Shown here: positions 1-6,268 of the stretch, in pieces
Numbering within the stretch: position 1 is the first letter of the stretch
Layout of the letters: every line of letters starts with the position of its first letter
Source of the DNA: Opitutia bacterium UBA977
Lineage (GTDB): Bacteria > Verrucomicrobiota > Verrucomicrobiia > Opitutales > Coraliomargaritaceae
Assembly (NCBI GenBank): GCA_002292345.1
Contig: DBBT01000081.1
Location: 5,755-12,032 of the forward strand
Direction: 5' to 3'
Length of the DNA stretch: 6,278 nucleotides
Notes under the pieces: model-generated
What the model was told of the DNA's origin: nothing
Seen by the model: only the letters and a program-made list of their open reading frames with translations
The model's database searches: none
Program-made: the position numbers and the translations under genes

Positions 1-467
1 CCACCTTGGTGAATGTGGCCATGCGCTATCTCCTCTTCAGTCGCCGCGCGAACTTCTTGGATCGTCACGTTGAAGTTGAGGTGCTTGCCCGCGAGCGGGT
101 GATTGCCGTCGACAGTGACATCGTCGTCTTCGACTTTAATCACACGAACCGAGACGGGGCCTTGGTCAGTGTTGGCTTGAAACTGCATGCCTGCCTGAAG
201 GTCTTCAACACCTTGAAAACGCTCCTTGGGCACGACTTGCTCCAATGCTGGATTGACCTCGCCATAGCCATTTTCTGGATCGACGCGCACTTCTGCAGTC
301 TCGCCAACGAGCTTACCTGCGAGGGCAGCCTCGAGGCCTGGAATAATGTTACGATGACCGTGGAGATAGACCATTGGTTGTCCCGGTTGAGACTGATCAA
401 TCAAATTTCCTTCATCATCTTTAAGGGCGTAGTCCATTGCGACTACTGTACCGTCTGCGATTTGCAT
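1..467 (-). CDS. slyD: SlyD-type FKBP peptidyl-prolyl cis-trans isomerase (3' end cut by window edge)
   Basis: A cytosolic FKBP-family prolyl isomerase and chaperone; SlyD proteins speed proline-limited folding and often bind nickel through a histidine-rich tail. Reading the minus strand from the ATG at 467-465 gives 155 uninterrupted codons running off the left edge, so the C-terminus is missing. Visible landmarks are the FKBP core with YLHGHRNIIPGLE (about residues 34-46), the ENGYGE turn (65-70), the inserted flap (IF) domain at about 70-122 with VPKERF and DQGPVSVRV, then VDGNHPLAGKHLNFNV (119-134), which closes the FKBP fold. The last visible residues, EEEIAHGHIHQG, match the point where the E. 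coli SlyD tail becomes histidine-rich, so a metal-binding tail probably follows outside the window. No strong Shine-Dalgarno sequence precedes the start (only AAAG in attaaagatt). It is divergent from glnD. The family call is firm; the symbol is by resemblance to E. coli SlyD, and a generic FKBP name would also be acceptable. Confidence 0.93.
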   Translation of the reverse strand, partial: MQIADGTVVAMDYALKDDEGNLIDQSQPGQPMVYLHGHRNIIPGLEAALAGKLVGETAEVRVDPENGYGEVNPALEQVVPKERFQGVEDLQAGMQFQANTDQGPVSVRVIKVEDDDVTVDGNHPLAGKHLNFNVTIQEVRAATEEEIAHGHIHQG

Positions 468-486
468 AATCTTTAATATTTGTGGT

Positions 487-509
487 TTCTGCTCGATTGC
501 GGAGCAGAA
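487..509. repeat. Perfect 8-bp inverted repeat upstream of slyD
   Basis: TTCTGCTC (487-494) and GAGCAGAA (502-509) are exact reverse complements separated by 7 bases (GATTGCG). The inner arm ends 20 bases upstream of the slyD ATG, so if it is transcribed it would form a hairpin in the slyD leader just before the ribosome entry region. As DNA it could equally be a dimeric repressor or activator site in the divergent promoter region. There is no T-run beside it, so it does not look like an intrinsic terminator. The repeat is directly seen; its role is unknown. Confidence 0.55.
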
Positions 510-630
510 TGAGTAGTCAATATCCGCGTGCCGTCAAAAAGAAAGGGACATATTTCGCCAAACGATTGAGCGGACTAACTGATTTCGAGTGCTTCTGTAC
601 GCAAACTCACTTGACGAATGTCCTAAAAAT

Positions 631-634
631 GGGG
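631..634 (+). promoter_or_regulatory. Weak purine-rich ribosome-binding-like site for glnD
   Basis: GGGG lies five bases before ATG 640. It is the only Shine-Dalgarno-like run before any of the three candidate glnD starts (589 GTG, 640 ATG, 694 ATG), which is why 640 was preferred. It is short and could be chance. Confidence 0.3.
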
Positions 635-639
635 TTTCT

Positions 640-3492
640 ATGCAGTCGCACGTACGCAGCCATACTTTTGATGCCTTCCTGCATTTTCGGCCTATGCCCA
701 TTCAAGACAATCCTCTGTTCCGACGCCTCCATAAGCATGCGCAAAAGCGTCTGGTGTTTGATCCCGGGGTTTCACGAAGCAAGCAACTCCCCGCTTATAA
801 GCGCTACATCGAGCTGGAGAGCGAAATGCTCAAGCGCTACCACCAAAAAGGCACTCCTGGCTTAGAGGTGTGTCAAGCGCGTGCCGCGATGGTCGACGTG
901 GTGATCGAGAATCTATTCCTCGCCGCGCTCGATCTGTATGCCACCGAGCATGGCCCGCTGCCCTGCAAGATGGCAGTGCTCGCGACGGGCGGTTACGGGC
1001 GCCAAGAGCTCAACCCACACAGCGACATCGACATTATGTTTCTCTACCCCGAGAAAATTTCGGGGAAGCACTTTGCCAAGTTTCAGGAAGTTCTCGCCGA
1101 AGAGATTCTCTACCCGCTCTGGGACTTAGGCTGGAAAGTCGGGCACGCCTCGCGCAACGCCAAGGAAGCCATCGAAGAGGCGAAGAGCGAAATCCAATCT
1201 AAAAACGCGATTCTCGAATCACGCATTATCTGCGGCTCCGAGCCACTCTATCTCGACATGCAGAGGCGCTTCGCCAGCTACTGTAAAAAGGAAAACTCCA
1301 AGGCCTACATTCAGCAACGCCTCGCAGACGAACGCGGCCGCCACGCGAAGTTTGGCAATACCGTCTATCTACAAGAACCCGACATCAAGAATGGCGTCGG
1401 TGGCCTGCGCGATTATCAAAACATCCTATGGATGGCCAACATCAAGTTCGGCTATGGTTCATTTAGAGAGATCAACAAAGCTAAATTATTGCGGCAGCAC
1501 CTACGCGACGAAATGGAAGCCGCCTACGATTTTCTACTGCGCACACGCACCGAACTGCACCTGCAGAATCGACGCCCCACAGACAAGATCGACCTCGAGC
1601 AACAACCCACCATCGCTGCGGGTCTAGGCTATCCGCAAGAAGATATATTCGAGCGCGTTGAGGCGTTCATGAAAGACTACTACACCGCCGCGCGCACGAT
1701 CTACCATACCAGCGAGCTCCTCAAAGAACGACTCGCTCTCTCCAGCGAAGATGACCCGCGCAGCTCGGGCGGCATTAGCTTCCGCGAAGCCCTGCGCGCG
1801 CATCAACATCTGCCACTCAAACGCGTCGACGGCTTCATCTTACAGGACAAGGTGCTTTCTCCTGAGCAGAAATCCGTCTTCACCGAAGACCCCTTACGCC
1901 TGATCCGAGTCTTCCACTTAATGCAACAGTTCGGGGCCAAACTACACCCCGACCTCAAGTTTCGCATCTCACGCTCGCTGCCACTGATTGACCATGATAT
2001 TATCAATCATCCTTCAGCAGCAAAGAGCTTTTGCTCGATCCTCAGAAGTCCTGGCGAAGTCTATCCGATCCTAAAACTAATGCATGAGCTCGGCGTGCTG
2101 GGTCGCTATTTGCCTGAGTTTGGCCAGCTCACTTGCATGGTTCAGCATGAATACTACCATCGCTATACTGCGGATGAGCACGTCTTGCGTACAATCAAGC
2201 ATCTCGATGCTGTCTTCCAAAAAAACACTTCCGTCGACACTGCCTACGAGACCGCACTCCGTAAAAATGACGACCCGCTGCTGCTCTATCTGATTCTTCT
2301 ACTACACGATATCGGCAAGGCAGAAGGCGTTAAAGGTCACGATGTCAACGGCGTCCGCATCGCTCAGCCAATCCTCACACGCTTCGACATTAGCGACGAG
2401 CAGCAGGAGCAAATTCTATTTATCATCCGCCACCACTTGGCCATGTCTCGCATCTGGCAGCGTTTTGATCTCGATGACCCAAAGACCGCACACACTTTTG
2501 CCGAGTTCATCGAGGGCCCAGAGAAACTCCGCTTTCTTTATGTTCATACCTACTGTGATGCCCGCGGCACGGCGCCGACTCTATGGAACGACTATAAAGA
2601 CACGATGCATCGGACATTGTATCAGCGTACTCTAGAGCAATTCGAAAATAAAGCCGTGGTCGAACAGAAGCGCAAGAATCTGAAGGCAAGTCGCCATCAA
2701 CTGATGCTTGCCCGCGAGATCGAAGGCGTCGCCAAGGATGAGATCGAAGCTCATTTCGACCGTTTGCCAGAGCGCTATTTCATAAACACCAAGCCCAATG
2801 AAATCGAGCTCCACCTGCGCATGGTCAATCAGTTGCTCACTCAAATTCAACAGGCTGATCCGACTGGCACACTCGCGCCCATTATTGACTGGAGTAACGA
2901 CATCGATCTCAATATGACTGTCGTCAATATTGTTACGTGGGATCGTGCGGGGCTCTTCTACAAACTGGCAGGCGCACTGACTCTGGCTGGCGTAAATATC
3001 GTCAGCACTAAAGCGATCTCCCGCTCTGATAATATCTCCATCGACACCTTCTACATTATGGACTTAGAAGGCGGAGCCGTCTCCAACGAAAAAGCCCATA
3101 CAATTTTCCAAACACACATCGAAGACGCCCTCATGCATGGGCGACGACTCACCAGCGAAATCGAGCGCATGGAAGCCAAGGTGAAAAGCCAGAAAAAGAA
3201 GCTGGGCGGCATTCTTCCAGCCCCGCTTCCGCCAACACTCGACATTTATCATGAGCCTTCGCTCAACCACACCATTATTGAAGTGCAAGCAGAAGACCGG
3301 GCCGGGCTTCTGTACGGACTCGCACGGCATATTTATTCCAGAGGATTCGATATCAGCTTCGCACGAATTGCGACAGAGCGAGGCCTCGCCATCGACACCT
3401 TCTATATCGATAAGATTAATCGCCAAGAGCCGATCAGCGCCAAAAACCTATCGGAATTACGCGTAAAATTAAATGCCATCATCAACGAATAG
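640..3492 (+). CDS. glnD: Bifunctional [protein-PII] uridylyltransferase / uridylyl-removing enzyme
   Basis: Primary nitrogen sensor of the cytosol: it uridylylates PII (GlnB/GlnK) when glutamine is low and removes UMP when glutamine is high. From the ATG at 640 it has 950 residues (E. coli GlnD 890). Domains in order: nucleotidyltransferase with GGYGRQELNPHSDIDI (about 117-132), whose D129 and D131 are the metal-binding pair, followed by NGVGGLRDYQ (251-260); HD hydrolase domain with H514, H556-D557 in LLHDIGKA, H567-D568 and H598-H599; then two C-terminal ACT domains (about 760-835 and 877-950), each with a DRAGL motif and IDTFYI strand, which bind glutamine in this family. All key catalytic residues are present, so both activities are expected. 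Start choice: GGGG at 631-634 sits 5 bases before ATG 640; a GTG at 589 (967 aa) and an ATG at 694 (932 aa) are in-frame alternatives, and the N-terminal 30 or so residues are not recognisably conserved. It is probably first gene of an operon with the kinase downstream. Confidence 0.96.
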   Translation: MQSHVRSHTFDAFLHFRPMPIQDNPLFRRLHKHAQKRLVFDPGVSRSKQLPAYKRYIELESEMLKRYHQKGTPGLEVCQARAAMVDVVIENLFLAALDLYATEHGPLPCKMAVLATGGYGRQELNPHSDIDIMFLYPEKISGKHFAKFQEVLAEEILYPLWDLGWKVGHASRNAKEAIEEAKSEIQSKNAILESRIICGSEPLYLDMQRRFASYCKKENSKAYIQQRLADERGRHAKFGNTVYLQEPDIKNGVGGLRDYQNILWMANIKFGYGSFREINKAKLLRQHLRDEMEAAYDFLLRTRTELHLQNRRPTDKIDLEQQPTIAAGLGYPQEDIFERVEAFMKDYYTAARTIYHTSELLKERLALSSEDDPRSSGGISFREALRAHQHLPLKRVDGFILQDKVLSPEQKSVFTEDPLRLIRVFHLMQQFGAKLHPDLKFRISRSLPLIDHDIINHPSAAKSFCSILRSPGEVYPILKLMHELGVLGRYLPEFGQLTCMVQHEYYHRYTADEHVLRTIKHLDAVFQKNTSVDTAYETALRKNDDPLLLYLILLLHDIGKAEGVKGHDVNGVRIAQPILTRFDISDEQQEQILFIIRHHLAMSRIWQRFDLDDPKTAHTFAEFIEGPEKLRFLYVHTYCDARGTAPTLWNDYKDTMHRTLYQRTLEQFENKAVVEQKRKNLKASRHQLMLAREIEGVAKDEIEAHFDRLPERYFINTKPNEIELHLRMVNQLLTQIQQADPTGTLAPIIDWSNDIDLNMTVVNIVTWDRAGLFYKLAGALTLAGVNIVSTKAISRSDNISIDTFYIMDLEGGAVSNEKAHTIFQTHIEDALMHGRRLTSEIERMEAKVKSQKKKLGGILPAPLPPTLDIYHEPSLNHTIIEVQAEDRAGLLYGLARHIYSRGFDISFARIATERGLAIDTFYIDKINRQEPISAKNLSELRVKLNAIINE
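3038..3053 (+). repeat. 16-bp direct repeat, copy 1, in ACT domain 1 of glnD
   Basis: CCATCGACACCTTCTA occurs here and again, identical, at 3389-3404, 351 bp (117 codons, in frame) downstream. Both copies encode the IDTFY strand of an ACT domain. It reflects the tandem ACT architecture of GlnD, not a mobile or regulatory repeat. Confidence 0.7.
3389..3404 (+). repeat. 16-bp direct repeat, copy 2, in ACT domain 2 of glnD
   Basis: Second exact copy of CCATCGACACCTTCTA, encoding IDTFY in the C-terminal ACT domain. The flanking bases differ between copies (ACATT versus TATCG downstream), so identity is confined to the conserved strand. Confidence 0.7.
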
Positions 3493-3522
3493 ACATTCGC
3501 GACCGTCGAACCAACCATTACG

Positions 3523-5217
3523 ATGAAAGCCGATAAGACCGAGCGCACTGCAATCGATTCACTTTACCGAATCAGTAGCTTGGTATCTGATACCGAGGAG
3601 CCCAAAGAAGCCCTAGCCTTGATCCTTCAAGAGATCATCAACGTTCTGCAACCCAGCAGCGCCTCGATCTCTTTGATCAACCCCGACACGCATCGACTTG
3701 AATTGGAAGTCTCGCATGGGCTCGCCGAAGACTGGAACGATCTGGACCTCGCGCTCGGTCAAGGCATCACCGGATGGTGTGCACTACATGCTCGCTCCAT
3801 TATCGTACCTGATGTCAGTCAAGAGCCGCGCTACATCTCTGTCCGTTCAAGCGTCCGCTCCGAAATGGCTGTGCCGATGGAAGACCACGGAGTCGTGATC
3901 GGGGTAGTCAATATCGATAGCGAACGACTAAATGCCTTTGATGAGCAATCGCTCAAAATCCTCACCCTGTTGACCAACGAAGCAAGCCGTGTGGTTTCTA
4001 GGCTATGGCTGATTCAGCAACTCCGCGTCAAAGCACACCAACTCGAGTCACTGATTAATATGGGGCAAAGGCTCGTCGGCGAACTCGAACAAGACGAAGT
4101 GCTCCGCGGCCTCGCTCGAGAAGGTCGCCAACTAATGAACTGCCACAGTTGCGCGCTGTTTCTTCTCACACCCGACCAGAAGCAGCTTAAACTCCACTCC
4201 ATGGCTGGCCCCCAAGGTGAAATCGACGCGCAAGTCAGCTTCCCCATCGAGGAAAGTTCCTTTGGTGCCGCCATCCACCGATACAAACAAGTCGAAGTCG
4301 CCGACCTGCCCTTTACCGTCGAAAACGATTTCATCCACATCGTGCAAAGCGAAGGCCTCGTCTCGATGCTCGCCACACCGATTGTGTTTAACAACAAAGC
4401 AATCGGCCTACTCAACGCCTACACCACCCACCAGCATCGCTTCAACAACGACGAGAAAAAAGTCTTTGCCACACTCGCACAACTCGGTGCCATCGCGATT
4501 CAAAATGCTCGCCTCTACTCACGTATTTTTAGCTCTGAGGATTCACTGCGACAGAACGAAAAGCTCACCACACTTGGGATGCTCAGCGCCGAGATCGCGC
4601 ATGAAATTCGCAATCCACTGACGGTGATTAAACTACTCTTCGAGTCTCTCGACCTACAATTCACAACAGGCGACGATCGCCAAACCGACATCGGTGTAAT
4701 CGGCGACAAACTTAACCAGCTGGAAGAAATCGTCAGCCGCGTGCTCGACTTCGGGCGCAACCGTCAAGGCGCCCACGCACACTTTGATCTCAACGATCTG
4801 ATCAAAGATACCCTGCGGCTGGTACGCCTCAAACTACATCAAAGTAAAATCGAGATTACCTACCACCCAGCTCCGCAGCCCCTTCTAGTTGAAGTCAACA
4901 AAGGCCAGATTCAACAAGTTATGCTTAACTTAATCCTCAATGCCACTCAAGTGATGCCAGCAGGCGGCCGAATCGAGATTACCTGTGTAGGCGATCCCGC
5001 CGAGGAGGCAGCCTTCATCATCTGCGACAACGGCCCGGGGATTCCAGAGCGTATACAGCCCGACATCTTCGAATCCTTCCTCACCCATCGCCTAGGGGGA
5101 ACTGGCCTCGGACTCTCCATCAGTAAGCGCATATTACGCGACCATCATGGCGACATTGAGCTAGTCAAATCCTCTTCCGCAGGCAGTACTTTCCGCTTCT
5201 GGCTACCCACGCACTAA
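3523..5217 (+). CDS. Cytosolic GAF-GAF sensor histidine kinase
   Basis: A 564-residue two-component sensor kinase that should autophosphorylate on histidine and pass phosphate to an unseen response regulator. It has no hydrophobic segment long enough to span a membrane, so it senses an internal signal. Order: GAF 1 (about 12-160) with GQGITGW (79-85), PDVSQEPRYI and IGVVNIDSERLNAFDE; GAF 2 (about 178-330) ending in AIAIQNARLY; a short helical linker; HisKA H-box AEIAHEIRNP (356-365) with phospho-acceptor H360; HATPase with N-box MLNLILNATQVM (N469, N473), G1 box DNGPGIP (502-508), F-box IFESFL and G2 box GGTGLGL (525-531). The short ATP lid and AHEIRNPL box resemble NtrB/AtoS-like kinases. 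All motifs needed for catalysis are present. The GAF ligand cannot be read from sequence. It starts 30 bp after glnD stops, on the same strand, so co-transcription is likely; its ATG has no clear Shine-Dalgarno sequence. Confidence 0.95.
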   Translation: MKADKTERTAIDSLYRISSLVSDTEEPKEALALILQEIINVLQPSSASISLINPDTHRLELEVSHGLAEDWNDLDLALGQGITGWCALHARSIIVPDVSQEPRYISVRSSVRSEMAVPMEDHGVVIGVVNIDSERLNAFDEQSLKILTLLTNEASRVVSRLWLIQQLRVKAHQLESLINMGQRLVGELEQDEVLRGLAREGRQLMNCHSCALFLLTPDQKQLKLHSMAGPQGEIDAQVSFPIEESSFGAAIHRYKQVEVADLPFTVENDFIHIVQSEGLVSMLATPIVFNNKAIGLLNAYTTHQHRFNNDEKKVFATLAQLGAIAIQNARLYSRIFSSEDSLRQNEKLTTLGMLSAEIAHEIRNPLTVIKLLFESLDLQFTTGDDRQTDIGVIGDKLNQLEEIVSRVLDFGRNRQGAHAHFDLNDLIKDTLRLVRLKLHQSKIEITYHPAPQPLLVEVNKGQIQQVMLNLILNATQVMPAGGRIEITCVGDPAEEAAFIICDNGPGIPERIQPDIFESFLTHRLGGTGLGLSISKRILRDHHGDIELVKSSSAGSTFRFWLPTH

Positions 5218-5267
5218 CTCGTCGAGTCTGCCACAAAGATTACGAATAACTAAGCGCTGATTTTACT

Positions 5268-5672
5268 TTGAAACTCAAAATTCAACGTCACCACATCTGG
5301 CCACTCGCAATAGTCTTGGCCATCTTCATGGCCTCAAGCAGCAAGGATCTCGCTGCGCCGAGCATTGACTTCTCTTACGACAAGCTCGCACACCTCCTAG
5401 TCTTTGGCCTACTCGCCACCGCGGTGCTGCGCATCCCGCGCATTTTTAACTTAGGCTGGCGCGGCGTCTTTATGGTCATCGCACTGGTCTCACTCTACGG
5501 CGCACTTGATGAATATCGACAGTCCTTTACAGCCGGTCGCTCCGTCGAGCTTGGCGACTGGATCGCCGATACCCTCGGCGCCATCATTGCCAGTATCGTA
5601 TATTACAAATGGCATAGCTATCGACGCTTTTTGGAGTGGCCTACTTCCTCCCAAAGCCAGCGCACTGACTAA
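5268..5672 (+). CDS. VanZ-like family membrane protein
   Basis: A small inner-membrane protein of 134 residues in the VanZ-like family; the biochemical role of most members is unknown (the founder gives low-level teicoplanin resistance). Four hydrophobic segments are visible at about 10-24, 40-55, 64-80 and 97-113. Family hallmarks are DKLAH (38-42) before the second segment and the DEYRQSFTAGRSVELGDWIADTLG stretch (81-104) carrying D81, E82, Q85, R91 and D97; written here only as a motif position, it matches the usual DExxQ...GR...D pattern, with D101 where the family commonly has Asn. The polar C-terminus (about 114-134) is probably cytosolic. The start is TTG: an in-frame TAA at 5247-5249 bars any start further upstream, and the first ATG (5328) would delete the first membrane segment. 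It follows the kinase gene by 50 bp and overlaps the convergent redoxin gene by 4 bp. No functional tie to the neighbours is evident. Confidence 0.88.
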   Translation: MKLKIQRHHIWPLAIVLAIFMASSSKDLAAPSIDFSYDKLAHLLVFGLLATAVLRIPRIFNLGWRGVFMVIALVSLYGALDEYRQSFTAGRSVELGDWIADTLGAIIASIVYYKWHSYRRFLEWPTSSQSQRTD

Positions 5673-6268
5673 TACTTCACCCCACAGCCATATGGCGTGG
5701 TGGTTGACTTTTCAACTGGCTCGCCGGCAATTGCGCTGGCATACGCAGCCTTCACATAATTGGTAGCCTTTGCAATATCCTCAGACTTGGCAGATTTAAT
5801 ACTATCAATCGCTCCTTGATAAATCACGACACCCTCGGGGTTGATCAGAAACATATGCGGCGTGGTACGAGCGCCATAGGTACGGCCGACTTGACCTGCA
5901 GTATCAAGTAGTAAGGCTGTCGAGTGCGTCTCAGTCGCTTTACGCACAGCCTCTGCTTGGCCTGCTGTAAGATAGCCAGTCTTACCCGGAGCAGACGAGG
6001 CGATCTGCAGCCATACGACACCGGCATCTGTCAGCTCCCGCTGCAGAGCCTGCATATCGCCGTTTTCATAATACTTTATCACGAACGGGCAGTTGTGCCG
6101 CGTCCACTCGAGGACAACATACTGCCCTTTAAAATCGAAGATTTGACGCTCCACCCCAGCGCTATCGGTTAAGGCAAAGTCGGGTGCTGCGGCGCCAACC
6201 TGAACTGTGGCCTTCAAGACCGAGGCACATGCTAGGAATATAACGAAGAAAGATTTATAATGATTCAT
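5669..6268 (-). CDS. Exported thioredoxin-fold redoxin (AhpC/TSA-like), single active-site cysteine
   Basis: A 199-residue protein of the redoxin/peroxiredoxin-like branch of the thioredoxin superfamily, probably acting outside the cytoplasm. The N-terminus MNHYKSFFVIFLACASVLKA is a signal peptide (one charged residue, then a hydrophobic core); cleavage near A20 is most likely, though C14 after FLA is a poor lipobox. The mature domain begins VGAAAPDFALTDSAG (24-38), the usual AhpC/TSA opening, and contains EWTRHNCPFVIKYY (54-67) with C60 in place of a CXXC motif, a WLQIASSAPGKTGYL segment (86-100), and TTPHMFLI (135-142) holding the cis-proline P137. The C-terminus TPYGCGVKY carries the only other mature cysteine, C195. 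Likely roles are peroxide reduction or thiol-disulfide exchange; substrate cannot be assigned. ATG 6268 is the start because it supplies the signal peptide; no Shine-Dalgarno is visible in the 10 bases left before the edge. Confidence 0.9.
   Translation of the reverse strand: MNHYKSFFVIFLACASVLKATVQVGAAAPDFALTDSAGVERQIFDFKGQYVVLEWTRHNCPFVIKYYENGDMQALQRELTDAGVVWLQIASSAPGKTGYLTAGQAEAVRKATETHSTALLLDTAGQVGRTYGARTTPHMFLINPEGVVIYQGAIDSIKSAKSEDIAKATNYVKAAYASAIAGEPVEKSTTTPYGCGVKY
5682..5717. terminator. Two adjacent small hairpins at the convergent gene ends (possible termination region)
   Basis: The first has CCAC-A-GCC (5682-5689), loop ATAT, GGCGTGG (5694-5700): a 7-bp stem with one bulged A, containing the 10-bp palindrome GCCATATGGC at 5687-5696. 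The second has GTTGA (5703-5707), loop CTTT, TCAAC (5712-5716), with a possible extra G-T pair outside. They begin 10 bases past the VanZ-like stop and lie inside the last codons of the redoxin gene. Neither is followed by a T-run, so intrinsic termination is only a possibility; the bases also encode the redoxin C-terminus, which may explain them without any RNA function. Confidence 0.25.

Larger units (their letters stand above)
468..639. other. Divergent intergenic region between slyD and glnD
   Basis: This stretch of about 170 bp must hold the promoters of slyD (minus) and the glnD operon (plus), as the genes face away from each other. TTGACG at 611-616 resembles a -35 box, but it lies only 24 bp before the chosen glnD start and no good -10 follows at 16-18 bp. 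On the minus strand TTGACG (complement of 529-534) is similarly lacking a good -10. I therefore do not call specific promoters. The clearest structure is the inverted repeat at 487-509. No small RNA gene or small ORF with a credible start is apparent. Confidence 0.6.

Noticed and set aside
6..476. 156-codon open frame on the plus strand opposite slyD
   Set aside because: It is the antisense of a clear SlyD reading frame, shows no family resemblance, and its protein looks like complement noise.
611..639. TTGACG at 611-616 as the -35 box of a glnD promoter
   Set aside because: No acceptable -10 lies at 16-18 bp spacing, and a start there would fall at or beyond the chosen glnD start codon.
482..865. 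127-codon plus-strand open frame overlapping the glnD start
   Set aside because: More than half lies in glnD in another frame, it has a GTG start without a ribosome site, and its sequence resembles no family.
3064..3426. 120-codon minus-strand open frame inside the glnD ACT region
   Set aside because: It is entirely antisense to strongly conserved ACT domains, with no start signal and no recognisable motif.
4014..4621. Two 130-codon open frames (minus 4014-4415, plus 4217-4621) inside the kinase gene
   Set aside because: Both are Ser/Arg- or Ser/Pro-rich shadow frames of the GAF 2 and HisKA coding sequence.
5216..5228. ACTCG-T-CGAGT palindrome just after the kinase stop, considered as terminator
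   Set aside because: The one-base centre cannot form an RNA loop of useful size and no T-run follows.
5669..6268. Redoxin as a lipoprotein with C14 as the lipidated cysteine
   Set aside because: The residues before C14 (F-L-A) fit the lipobox poorly and the hydrophobic stretch before it is short; ordinary signal peptidase cleavage near A20 fits better, though it is not excluded.
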